Source: a virus
Reading direction: 5' to 3' (one strand)
IMG/VR virus record: IMGVR_UViG_3300037427_004936
Span: 1 to 23,278 of that record
DNA: 23,278 nucleotides
Both the position numbers and the translations under genes were made by a program. Positions 6,859 to 14,499 of the stretch are shown one piece after another; position 1 is the first letter of the stretch, and every line of letters begins with the position of its first letter. The notes beneath the pieces are model-generated. The model ran no database searches, was not told the origin of the DNA, and saw only the letters and a list, made by a program, of their open reading frames with translations.

Positions 6859-7425
6859 GAACGTCGGGGAACTGGTCGTTTCCGGCGCTGGTAAAGAGAA
6901 CTTGACTACCCTGTCCGCTGGTAAAGACTTCTTTACCAGGAGAACCCGTTGGTAATAGAGCGTAGATCGCGCTGGCACCTCCAGTTCGCGTGCAGTCGTT
7001 TCGACAACGTAAGTCGCCTGCTTCGGGACGCGTTTGTCCCACTTTCGATGACACGAGATACAAAGCCATCGCACCCTTAACGGTTCGTCATAGTTGAAGT
7101 GTGCGCCCTCAATCTGGCGATTCTCCGCGCCACACTCCTCGCACATGGTCGGTCGGGCAATGTTCCCAGCCCGAACGTGGTACCGAAGCAGGCTCTGCGC
7201 GTTTTTCGCCTTTGTTGTCGTCTTGCGTGTGGATCGGCGTCCAGTTGACTGAGCTTTGACTTTGCAGGGATACGAGCAGAATCGGCGGGACAATCGGTCC
7301 ATCACAAACACGTTGAGGCAGACCGGACAGATCGTCCATGACCGAGGCCGGCGATTACCCCCGACTTTGCGCCGTCCCAGCGAGCACTTGCGACCGTGGG
7401 ATTTGATTTCCTTCAGAATCAACAC
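6829..7425 (-). CDS. HNH-like zinc-binding protein
   Basis: This 198-residue basic protein has two metal sites. Near residues 32-52 is a treble-clef-like CPVC with FCSYPCKVKAQ. Near residues 93-123 is CEECGAENRQIEGAHFNYD followed by LRVRWLCISCHRKWD, the pattern of small phage HNH/zinc-finger proteins in which the His of GAHFNYD is catalytic or structural. It could be a nuclease helping packaging or a DNA-binding regulator. The start was placed at the GTG at 7425 because AAAGGAG lies seven bases upstream. The frame is open further upstream, but the extension lies inside the methyltransferase gene. Even so it overlaps that gene's end by 71 bases. Its last residues lie in repeat copy B. Confidence 0.7.
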   Translation of the reverse strand: MLILKEIKSHGRKCSLGRRKVGGNRRPRSWTICPVCLNVFVMDRLSRRFCSYPCKVKAQSTGRRSTRKTTTKAKNAQSLLRYHVRAGNIARPTMCEECGAENRQIEGAHFNYDEPLRVRWLCISCHRKWDKRVPKQATYVVETTARELEVPARSTLYYQRVLLVKKSLPADRVVKFSLPAPETTSSPTFAPVATEGGL

Positions 7426-8710
7426 GAAACGGCTCCTTTCCTGTAAATGTGCTCCAACGCTCACAGATCACATCGCAATACAGGCAATCGAGTTCCATCA
7501 GGAACGCTTTGCGGCCCGTCTGCTCGGCGGCCATAAGCGTCGAGCCGGAGCCGCCGAACAGGTCGAGCACGTTCTCGCCGGTCCGTGATGAGTACTGCAT
7601 GGCCCGCACGGCCAGTTCGACCGGCTTCTCGGTCAGGTGAATCATCGACTGCGGATTGACCTTCTTGACCGCCCACAGATCGGTCGCGTTATTCGGGCCG
7701 AAGAACTGATGAGCTGCACCTTCCCGCCATCCGTAGAAGCACCACTCGTGCGCTCCCATGTAATCCTTGCGGGTCAGCACGGGATGCTGCTTGTCCCAGA
7801 TGATTGCCTGCGAGAAGTACAAACCATGCTTCTTCAGGAACGGCGGGTAGTTGGCACAGTTCGCATAGCCGCCCCAGATATAGAACGCCCGACCAGGCTC
7901 AAGCACTCGCGCCGCGTTTCCGAACCACGCGTCGAGCAGCCGGTCGAACTCTTCGTCGGACACGAAGTCGTTTGCCAGAGGACGATCTTTGGCACGCAGC
8001 TTCTTCTGCGTCGGCCTGGCTTTCCCCGGATGCCGTTCAACGTCCAGCTTCTGGTGATGCTTTGCGCCCTCGAACGAGGACAGGCCCGCCGCGATCGCGT
8101 TGTTCGACCGCGGCTCGACCTTCACGTTGTAGGGCGGATCGGTATTCACCAGGTGAATCGACTGACCGTCGAGCAGCCGATCCACGTCCGCTGGCTTCGA
8201 GCTGTCCGCACACAGCAATCGGTGGTCGCCAAGGATCCACAGGTCGCCCGGCTGTGTGATGGCTTCGTCCGGTGGCTCCGGAACCGCGTCCGGATCGGTG
8301 AGCCCTTCCTTCACGCCCGGGTCGAGCAGCTTTGCGAGGTCATCTTCCGTAAAGCCAAGCATACCGAGGTCGAAGTCCATCTCGCCCAGCTGCGAGAGTT
8401 CGATGGGCAGCAGGTCGTAATCCCACTCCGCGATCTCGCCCGTGCGGTTATCGGCCAGGCGGTACGCCTTCACCTGTGCCGGCGACAGCCCCTTCGCCAC
8501 ATGGACCGGCACCTTCTCCAGCCCCAGCTTCTGAGCCGCCTTGAACCGCGTATGGCCGACGATGATCACGCCGTCCTCATCGACGACGATCGGCTGCCGG
8601 AATCCGAACTCCTGAATGCTCCGCACGACAGCTTCAACCGCACCATCATTGATCCGCGGGTTCTGCTCGTAGGGATTAACGTCCGCCAGCTTCCGCTGCT
8701 CGATTCTCAT
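7355..8710 (-). CDS. ParB-domain DNA methyltransferase
   Basis: This 451-residue fusion starts with a ParB/Srx nuclease-like domain (VNPYEQNPRIN, SIQEFGFRQPIVVD, VIIVGHTRFKAAQKLG; residues ~8-70). It continues with an amino-methyltransferase: motif IV DPPY near residue 190 and motif I FGGSGSTLMAAEQTGRKAFLMEL near residue 405. The order DPPY then FxGxG places it in the beta class of N6-adenine or N4-cytosine enzymes. The target-recognition region lies between them (Lys/Arg-rich, residues ~200-260). Such fusions are common in phages and islands as orphan methylases that protect or regulate element DNA. No dedicated partner nuclease gene is beside it, although two HNH proteins flank it. The ATG at 8710 was chosen for GGAG at 7 bases. 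Confidence 0.9.
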   Translation of the reverse strand: MRIEQRKLADVNPYEQNPRINDGAVEAVVRSIQEFGFRQPIVVDEDGVIIVGHTRFKAAQKLGLEKVPVHVAKGLSPAQVKAYRLADNRTGEIAEWDYDLLPIELSQLGEMDFDLGMLGFTEDDLAKLLDPGVKEGLTDPDAVPEPPDEAITQPGDLWILGDHRLLCADSSKPADVDRLLDGQSIHLVNTDPPYNVKVEPRSNNAIAAGLSSFEGAKHHQKLDVERHPGKARPTQKKLRAKDRPLANDFVSDEEFDRLLDAWFGNAARVLEPGRAFYIWGGYANCANYPPFLKKHGLYFSQAIIWDKQHPVLTRKDYMGAHEWCFYGWREGAAHQFFGPNNATDLWAVKKVNPQSMIHLTEKPVELAVRAMQYSSRTGENVLDLFGGSGSTLMAAEQTGRKAFLMELDCLYCDVICERWSTFTGKEPFRVDSEGNQIPRSQVLAGTAQSRG

Positions 8711-8792
8711 GATTTGACTCCGTTCAGAATTCGGTCCGGACACAAAGAAAACTCTCATCAGTAGTGCGGCTGTTCCCGCGGGGATCTCAATC

Positions 8793-9083
8793 TCAGTTTC
8801 CCGGAGAAGGAACCACTCCCTCTGCATGCTCAATGTTGCCGACGACATCCCTGCACAGTTCGACGAACTCCTCCACGGTCAACGACCCTTTGGCTGTGTT
8901 TGCCTGATAATCGAGGACCTGCAGGTTGCTGATGTCGTGGGCGCCGCCGCGGGACAGCGGCAGGGTGTGGTCCAGTGATGCTGTTTCAGGAGTCAAAGCT
9001 CGTCCGGTCAGTGCGCACCGGTAGTCTTGCTGCCTGATCAGATTGAGAATCTGCTGTCCCGTTACGGTGGGCGGTTTTTGCAT
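8793..9083 (-). CDS. Small HNH endonuclease
   Basis: This 96-residue protein carries a complete HNH signature: CALTGRALTPETASLDHTLPLSRGGAHDISNLQVLDYQAN, with the Asp-His pair, the Asn, and a modified last position where the usual final His is replaced (the segment reads VLDYQANTAKGSLT). This matches small HNH nucleases of the phage/CRISPR HNH_5-like type that keep AKGxxT. It would cut or nick DNA with a divalent metal. The ATG at 9083 is fixed by a near-perfect ribosome site (AGGAGG, 5 bases away). The start lies inside the end of the upstream gene (98-base overlap). HNH genes beside terminases often aid packaging; here it sits beside a methyltransferase. Confidence 0.8.
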   Translation of the reverse strand: MQKPPTVTGQQILNLIRQQDYRCALTGRALTPETASLDHTLPLSRGGAHDISNLQVLDYQANTAKGSLTVEEFVELCRDVVGNIEHAEGVVPSPGN

Positions 9084-9555
9084 AACGTCCTCCTGACTTC
9101 TTGTTGTGATTGTTGGAAACCGTGTAAGACCAGCGGTTCCAGCCAGAACGGTTGAAGTAGCGGAACCGATTGTGTCCCTGTTGCCAGAGACGGCGCACGG
9201 CTTCATCCCAGGTCGTGGTGCGGTATTGTTCGAAGCGGCCACGGTCCTTCGGTCGAACGTTGTCCAGCGACCGACGCCGAAAACTGGCTGCGAGATTTTC
9301 GGCTTTTCTTTTCCATGGGTCTTTCTCGGCAAGTCGCCTGTTCGTGCGACGGGCGAGTGACTGCTGCATGCGCCGGGCTGCAGTGATCCACTGCATTGCG
9401 TCAAGGAGTTTTCGCTCGTTTTCCAGCGGACGAAGCCGGTCGAGGACGATGTCGCGTGCCAGCACTCGCCCATCGCGGTCTACGATCGTTCCGCGGTCAT
9501 CGCAGACGACCACCGAAACAGCGAATACCCGAACAGTGACTTCCGAACGACTCAT
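8986..9555 (-). CDS. Basic hypothetical protein
   Basis: This 189-residue Arg-rich protein has no recognised family. Residues 1-45 look like a beta-rich domain (EVTVRVFAVSVVVCDDRGTI, then VDRDGRVLARDIVL). Residues 50-110 are helical and strongly basic (QSLARRTNRRLAEKDPWKRKAENL), and a Trp/Arg-rich segment follows (WDEAVRRLWQQGHNRFRYFNRSGWNRWSY). This suggests nucleic-acid binding. The last ~33 codons overlap the HNH gene in another frame and look non-native, so the true end may have been lost by a frameshift. The ATG at 9555 follows a GGAG. It lies downstream of the prim-pol gene, beyond a strong hairpin at 9729-9773. Confidence 0.5.
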   Translation of the reverse strand: MSRSEVTVRVFAVSVVVCDDRGTIVDRDGRVLARDIVLDRLRPLENERKLLDAMQWITAARRMQQSLARRTNRRLAEKDPWKRKAENLAASFRRRSLDNVRPKDRGRFEQYRTTTWDEAVRRLWQQGHNRFRYFNRSGWNRWSYTVSNNHNKKSGGRYAKTAHRNGTADSQSDQAARLPVRTDRTSFDS

Positions 9556-9680
9556 CAATGATTGCTCCGCTTTGATGGACCACCTTGCATCGTCGTTTCA
9601 CCTCATCCCTCACGTGCCTCGGGCATACCTGATCGACATGGGGTTGGCTTCGCCTGACCGGGTCCATCCCTGAGCACCGA

Positions 9681-9773
9681 CACCGGGGCACTGGGACAAA
9701 TCCGTCAATGCTCCACCGGGGCACTGCACACACAGTGGGGACACCCCCTTATAGGGGTGTGTCCCACTGTGTG
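9681..9773. repeat. Direct repeats plus large hairpin next to prim-pol
   Basis: CACCGGGGCACTG occurs twice, at 9681-9693 and 9714-9726. Directly after comes an inverted repeat at 9729-9773: CACACAGTGGGG on the left, a CCCC-TTATA-GGGG core, and TCCCACTGTGTG on the right, with a two-base bulge. The sequences CACTGGGAC and GTCCCACTG recur around it. No T-run is present, so it is not a classic terminator. Direct repeats and a hairpin directly after a replication gene fit a replication origin or operator; this is an inference. Confidence 0.55.
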
Positions 9774-9779
9774 ATCCGG

Positions 9780-11777
9780 TCACTGGACCGTGTTGGTGTC
9801 CCGGTCTGTCCCAGTCGTCCCAGTGACGTCTTCGAGTCGATAACCCGAGTACTTCTGACCGTTCGACTTGGTAATTTCGCATTCGCTCACAACCCTGTTC
9901 GAAACGAGTTCGTTGATCGCCGGGTTGAACCGGCGTGTGCTGAGACCGGTGGCTTCCCGGATGGCTCGCGCGGTTTCGCCGTCCGGAAAGCGCGGCAGGA
10001 CATCGACGATCGTCTGCTGATCCTGATCGACCCGAGCGGCGTCACGACGTTCACGACGCTGGCGCGTGACGGTCTCTGAGGCTTCATCGCGAGCCGCGTA
10101 AGCCTCGGCGGCAGTCATGATCTGTACATCCCACCGACGCCCGTCCGAGTCCTGACGCGTGCCTTCATCGACGTCGATCCCCCAGAGCCCGCTGTGACCG
10201 GCACTGCCACCTGCAGACATCCAGAGTTCGTGGTGACCGCCCAGATCCGGGTCATAGCGCACGCGACGATTGAGCAGCAGCCACTGCCGCACGAACTCCT
10301 GAAATCCGGCCCACGCGATATTGTCGAGTTCCGCGGGTTCGTACGGATCCGCAATTCCTTTCTTCAAGTGATGGCACAGGAGCGGCGTGCATCCCGTCTC
10401 TTGAGCCAGTTCGCCGAGCGACTTCAGATACGACCCGACGATGAAAAGGTTGCCGGCGTTCTCACCAAGGCCGAGCATCATGAGATACGTCGGATCGAGA
10501 ATGAGAACATCGAGTCGATGCGCCTCGATGAATGCCTTGAGTGCCCGAATCTGCTCGGCCTGCCCGAGTTGCGGTACTTCGAACGACCAGATGACGTTAT
10601 CGCACTCCGCAAGCCTCAGGCCTTTGGATGTGGCAATGCGGCGTGCCGTTTCCTGAATCGTTGCCGCGCCGGATTCACCACTCATCAGCCCAACGCGGGA
10701 TGCGGTGGCGACGGGATGCGCACCGAGGAAGGGTTCGCACTGACCGAGCGAGATTGCCAGGTCGACACTGATGTTCGTCTTGAGCGTTTTCTTTGGACCG
10801 GCGATGACGCCGGGCTGGCCGCGAACCAGAAGTCCCGGAATCAGGTATTCCAGGCTGTACTCGTTGGCGTCGAGTTCGGCCGACGTGACCCCCGTGAAAC
10901 GGGGGCCGGAATCGCTCTCCCGCATCTGCTCCCAGTGATTCTCAACCAGGGCGACAGAAATCTGATCGGGTTCGTATCGGGCGACGCTGTCGGCGACGCG
11001 ATCCACTTCGGGCGGATTGAGCGGCGGGGAACAGCGTTCGGAGTTTGCCCGCTCCAGCGCCGCGAGGATTTCGCTCCGGGACATCCCGACACGACGCATC
11101 GTGCCCGCCAGTCTCGCCAGTGTCGCGTTCCTCTGGCCGGACGGTATTGCGTTCGCCACGGTCGAACCGGTTGCGACACGGGCGACCGTGGGCGACGTGG
11201 ATGGCGATCGTGGCGTCTCGTTCCGGCTGTTTAATCTGGTCTCAGTGGCGAGTGCGTCGAGTTCACGACAGAGCCAATGCGGCGGTTCCGGCAATTGGTC
11301 GTATGGCTGGTCGAGTTCCCGGCCCTCGTCCCAGCGGTAGCGACGACCGCCCTGCAGGATCGATGGCGGCACGACGATGTAACCGCCGTCGCCGCGCGTA
11401 TCGACTCGATCGGCAAGTCGCCCGGCTGTGTTTCGCCAGTGCGTTTCCGCCGGCTGCCGAAAGACGTATTGCTGGCCACCGTTCGCGGTCAGCGACAATG
11501 GTGCCGCCGCCAATTCATCAGCTCGATCTTTATCCTCGGACAGCCACGTGCTGCCGGAATCCACGTCGATGACAATCAGGCCCTGTGTTGCCAGACCGAT
11601 GTTGGCATTCGGACGCTGAGCCCACCATTCATCGATCTGCGACCGGACCGTCGTCGCATCGCGATTTCCGTGCTTCGTGAGCGGAGCCTTGGTTCCCGGC
11701 GCGCACGGAAATACCGGATAGCCGAGTTCGCCGTATTGGCGGGCTGCTTCCAGCAGTGTTCCTTCAGGACTTACCAT
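9780..11777 (-). CDS. Bifunctional prim-pol and RepA-like helicase
   Basis: This 665-residue replication protein joins three parts. Residues ~5-170 are an archaeo-eukaryotic-type primase/polymerase: YPVFPCAPGTKAPLTKHG, the catalytic IVIDVD at 69-73, and GDGGYIVVPPS near 129-138. Residues ~210-265 are a helical linker of the primase C-terminal type. Residues ~315-480 are a RecA-fold ATPase with the variant P-loop AGPKKTLKTN at 326-335 (Leu in place of the second Gly, usual for this family) and Walker B LILDPTYL near 425. A winged-helix segment ends the protein (ETARAIREATGLSTRRFNPAINELV). It would prime and unwind the element's DNA, letting it replicate on its own. The ATG at 11777 follows GGAAG. 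It lies next to candidate origin repeats at 9681-9773. Confidence 0.88.
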   Translation of the reverse strand: MVSPEGTLLEAARQYGELGYPVFPCAPGTKAPLTKHGNRDATTVRSQIDEWWAQRPNANIGLATQGLIVIDVDSGSTWLSEDKDRADELAAAPLSLTANGGQQYVFRQPAETHWRNTAGRLADRVDTRGDGGYIVVPPSILQGGRRYRWDEGRELDQPYDQLPEPPHWLCRELDALATETRLNSRNETPRSPSTSPTVARVATGSTVANAIPSGQRNATLARLAGTMRRVGMSRSEILAALERANSERCSPPLNPPEVDRVADSVARYEPDQISVALVENHWEQMRESDSGPRFTGVTSAELDANEYSLEYLIPGLLVRGQPGVIAGPKKTLKTNISVDLAISLGQCEPFLGAHPVATASRVGLMSGESGAATIQETARRIATSKGLRLAECDNVIWSFEVPQLGQAEQIRALKAFIEAHRLDVLILDPTYLMMLGLGENAGNLFIVGSYLKSLGELAQETGCTPLLCHHLKKGIADPYEPAELDNIAWAGFQEFVRQWLLLNRRVRYDPDLGGHHELWMSAGGSAGHSGLWGIDVDEGTRQDSDGRRWDVQIMTAAEAYAARDEASETVTRQRRERRDAARVDQDQQTIVDVLPRFPDGETARAIREATGLSTRRFNPAINELVSNRVVSECEITKSNGQKYSGYRLEDVTGTTGTDRDTNTVQ

Positions 11778-11811
11778 TCAGGGCTTCCAACTTCCATCAA
11801 GGAGCAACCGA

Positions 11812-12033
11812 ATGGCAACACACAAAGTGACAATGGAACTACCTCCTCGCACCATTACGAAGGCAGATGCAGTATTCAAAGTGCGACAAGACGGCGATCT
11901 ACTCGGTACGTTGACTGTTTCACGTGGTTCGCTCGTGTGGTTCCCGCCTGGCACAACGTACGGCCATAAGATCGGGTGGAAGAAATTCGCTCGACTGATG
12001 GAGGAGCAAGCCCCTCGATTCGAAACTCGATGA
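11812..12033 (+). CDS. Small conserved hypothetical protein
   Basis: This 73-residue protein reads as a compact beta-rich domain: THKVTMELPPRTITKADAVF, then VRQDGDLLGTLTVSRGSLVW, then PPGTTYGHKIGWKKFARLME. The GTLTVSRGSLVWFPxGTTYG pattern is familiar from widespread bacterial hypothetical proteins. No function is known; single-protein regulatory or DNA-associated roles are possible. A strong AAGGAG lies seven bases before the ATG. It is the only plus-strand gene inside the 6829-22919 leftward run and sits in reverse orientation between the helicase and prim-pol genes, 34 bases from the prim-pol start. Confidence 0.75.
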   Translation: MATHKVTMELPPRTITKADAVFKVRQDGDLLGTLTVSRGSLVWFPPGTTYGHKIGWKKFARLMEEQAPRFETR

Positions 12034-12043
12034 GTAAGCGACA

Positions 12044-13696
12044 TCAAAACGGCACCTCGTCATCGTCGAAGCTCGGAGCGTGAAAGACCGACTCGGGAAG
12101 CTCGCCAAGTTCATAACCTACGATTCGGTCATACCGCTCACCGGCAACGCAGCGGACAGTGACTCCTTCCGCCAGAGCGACACCGCCGGCGTTGGCGATG
12201 TCGACTGCGTCCTGTGCTGTTTCGGGTACATGGTCCGGCGAGCGGCGTTTCCACCACTGCTCCGCTTTCCACCGGGCGTATCCGGTGTGCTCGAAGCAGA
12301 CCCACTCAGACTGCCAGTGATCGAGACCCAGTCGGTACTCGACTCGCATCGTGCGTGGCGTGCCTTTATCGGCATCGCGTTTCAGATGGACGCTGTAGCG
12401 GACGTCGAGCACGTCGTAGCGGACGTCGGTTGCTTCGCCTGACAGTACTCCGACCTGACTGGCCTTCGCTTCGTGCTTCCGACGATCAGGCGGCGGGAAC
12501 TCGAATCCACATTCGGGACATACGCTGTAGCCTGCGGCGATCAGCGACCGGCATTCCGGACACATCTTTGCCGGGGATTCACCGAGTGTTTCTGCAGCCT
12601 CCGAAATCTGAATCGCGTCCACTGGACCATGACGCAGCACGTTGCCGCCGAAATCCAGCACGAGGCAGTTCTGCTTCCCCGGATGGCAGCGGAACCCCCT
12701 GCCGACCATCTGGTAGTAGAGGCCCGGCGAGAGCGTCGGCCGGAGCAGTGCGACGCAGTCGATGTGCGTGGCGTCGAAGCCGGTCGTCAGCACGTTGACG
12801 TTGGCCAGATACTTGAAGTTGCCGTCACGGAATCTTTGCAGCGTCGTGTCCCGTTCCTCAGTTGAGGTGTCACCACTGACGAATCCGCATTCGAAACCAT
12901 GACGCTCGATGACAGAGGCAACGTGCTCACCGTGCTGGACGCCGGAAGCGAAGATCAGCACTGCTTTGCGATCCCGCGTCGACTCGATGATTTCGCTGCA
13001 GGCGGATTCGACGAGTTCGTCGGTATCCATCAGCGCTTCGACTTCGCCGGCGACGAATTCACCAGCCCGAACATGCAGTCCGTCGGTGTCGGCCTGCTGC
13101 ATGCCAGCTTTCGCAGTCAGCGGTGAGAGGTAACCGTCACGGATCAGTTCCCGCACCCCGACTTCATAGCAGACGTGATTGAGAAAATGGTCCGGCGTGC
13201 AGATCGGGCCGTCCTTCATCCGGAACGGCGTCGCTGTGAACCCGATGAGCCTGACGTTGGGATTCTCATCCTGTGCATCGCTCAGGAACTGTCGATACAT
13301 GCCTTCGCCTTCAGGCGGCAGCATGTGCGCCTCATCAATCATGATGAGGTCGAACGCCCCAAGTTCCCGGGCCCGGCGATGAACGCTCTGAATGCCGGCG
13401 ACGATGACGCCGCTGCCTGTATCCCGTCGATTGAGCCCGGCCGAGTAGATGCCGAACTCAAGTTCCGGCGAAACAACACGCAGCTTGTCGGCAGCCTGTT
13501 CGAGCAGTTCCTTCACGTGCGCGAGGATCAAAACCCGGCCCTGCCAGAGCGCCACGGCGTCGTGGCAGATCGAAGCGATGACTGGTGTCTTGCCACCGCC
13601 TGTGGGAATCACGACGCACGGGTTATCGTCCCGTGATCGAAGATGCTCGTAGACCGCTGCCCGGGCAGCTTCCTGATAAGCGCGAAGAGTCAGCAT
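12044..13696 (-). CDS. DEAD/DEAH-type superfamily 2 helicase
   Basis: This 550-residue helicase has both RecA domains. Motif I is PTGGGKT at 31-37, motif II DEAH at 121-124, motif III TAT at 154-156, and motif VI QMVGRGFR at 329-336. A zinc ribbon (CPEC then CPECG, residues 379-397) and a C-terminal domain follow, ending in an acidic DDDEVPF tail. This is the phage SSL2/RAD25-like helicase type that lies with recombination genes. The acidic tail resembles the peptides with which single-strand-binding proteins recruit partners. It probably opens replication or recombination intermediates. It starts one base downstream of the RusA stop and follows the DUF669 and Sak4-like genes, forming one transcription unit. 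Confidence 0.9.
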   Translation of the reverse strand: MLTLRAYQEAARAAVYEHLRSRDDNPCVVIPTGGGKTPVIASICHDAVALWQGRVLILAHVKELLEQAADKLRVVSPELEFGIYSAGLNRRDTGSGVIVAGIQSVHRRARELGAFDLIMIDEAHMLPPEGEGMYRQFLSDAQDENPNVRLIGFTATPFRMKDGPICTPDHFLNHVCYEVGVRELIRDGYLSPLTAKAGMQQADTDGLHVRAGEFVAGEVEALMDTDELVESACSEIIESTRDRKAVLIFASGVQHGEHVASVIERHGFECGFVSGDTSTEERDTTLQRFRDGNFKYLANVNVLTTGFDATHIDCVALLRPTLSPGLYYQMVGRGFRCHPGKQNCLVLDFGGNVLRHGPVDAIQISEAAETLGESPAKMCPECRSLIAAGYSVCPECGFEFPPPDRRKHEAKASQVGVLSGEATDVRYDVLDVRYSVHLKRDADKGTPRTMRVEYRLGLDHWQSEWVCFEHTGYARWKAEQWWKRRSPDHVPETAQDAVDIANAGGVALAEGVTVRCVAGERYDRIVGYELGELPESVFHAPSFDDDEVPF

Positions 13697-14041
13697 TCAG
13701 ACCTCGATAATCTGCACGAGCGTTCTGCCACCTTCGACGGGATCGGCTTTCCGGATTCGCAGGTCGACGATCTGGCTGTCGTCGATGTAGACACCGCCGT
13801 GCTGCAGGGCATCGAGGAGTGCCTTCGGAATGTTGTCGATGTCACGCCGACGACGATCAGGCGGTGAGGCCACGATCAGCATTTCGAGTTCTTCCGTGAG
13901 AGGCACAATCGATGTCTCCGCGAGGATCGCCAGCACGGTTTCCCGAAACCGGCGACCCTCGCGGCTGATCAGCGTGCGTGGTCCGACCCGTCGCCAGTAG
14001 TGGTTAATCGACGGTGGCCACGGCAGTTTCAGTTCCACCAT
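13697..14041 (-). CDS. rusA: RusA-like Holliday junction resolvase
   Basis: This 114-residue endonuclease resolves four-way junctions. The start LPWPPSINHYWRRVG is the RusA signature, and the core RRRDIDNIPKALLDALQHGGVYIDDSQI contains the catalytic acidic residues (the two Asp of DIDN and the DD pair). The family acts as a dimer at CC dinucleotides. The ATG at 14041 overlaps the DUF669 stop in TGATG, and an alternative start five codons upstream is less likely. It completes a set with Sak4-like ATPase, DUF669 protein and helicase typical of phage recombination. Confidence 0.88.
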   Translation of the reverse strand: MVELKLPWPPSINHYWRRVGPRTLISREGRRFRETVLAILAETSIVPLTEELEMLIVASPPDRRRRDIDNIPKALLDALQHGGVYIDDSQIVDLRIRKADPVEGGRTLVQIIEV

Positions 14042-14499
14042 CAGGCACGACTCCACGGAGGCGTCCTGACTGATGTTGCTGCGGCCGCAGCGACCGGCGC
14101 AGACTCTTTCCGGGAGTAACCGCGGATCTCATTCGTAATGTCACCCGTGTCGTCACGCCGTCGGCAGCGTACGTGGATCACGAGTGGCAGGTTGTGAAGT
14201 TCCACCGAGTCCTTCGGAGCCATGACACCGACGGCTCGACACACAGCCGACAGTTCCGCCTTCGCGATGGCGACAGCCGTCGCGTTCGGGTTATCCAGAT
14301 TCAGGCGAGCCCACAGAATCCGATTGCTGTGAGGTCCCTCGATGATCTGAAACGTCAGTTGCAGATACTGGCCCGTGCCAGCCTTCGTCGGTTTCTTTTC
14401 CGACTCAGTGATGACGGCCACGTACTTGCCGGCTGGAATCGCTTCGAAGTCTGATGTTGGTTCCACTTCGTTCGCGTCGAATCCTTGCAGGTCAGCCAT
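14041..14499 (-). CDS. DUF669 protein, probable ssDNA-binding
   Basis: This 152-residue protein has the DUF669 hallmarks: FEAIPAGKYVAVITESEKKPTKAGTGQYLQLTFQIIEGPHSNRILWARLNLDNPN, then KAELSAVCRAVG and a C-terminal beta section. The family is phage-encoded and co-occurs with Sak4-like ATPases, where it is thought to act as a single-strand DNA-binding partner. An Ala-rich linker (APVAAAAATSV) leads to a short PPWSR end, similar in plan to SSB proteins with a flexible tail. It starts 6 bases after... that is, it overlaps the end of the ATPase gene by eight bases and precedes RusA with a TGATG overlap. Confidence 0.85.
   Translation of the reverse strand: MADLQGFDANEVEPTSDFEAIPAGKYVAVITESEKKPTKAGTGQYLQLTFQIIEGPHSNRILWARLNLDNPNATAVAIAKAELSAVCRAVGVMAPKDSVELHNLPLVIHVRCRRRDDTGDITNEIRGYSRKESAPVAAAAATSVRTPPWSRA

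Noticed and set aside
4598-7069. 823-codon open frame on the minus strand
   Set aside because: It runs antisense to eight better-supported plus-strand genes, has no domain, and is rich in Arg and Ser. Its internal repeated stretch is only the two copies of the 83-bp repeat.
7637-8764. 375-codon open frame on the plus strand
   Set aside because: It mirrors the ParB-methyltransferase gene codon by codon and has no recognisable domain.
10194-11234. 346-codon open frame on the plus strand
   Set aside because: It is antisense to the prim-pol gene, whose motifs are clear.
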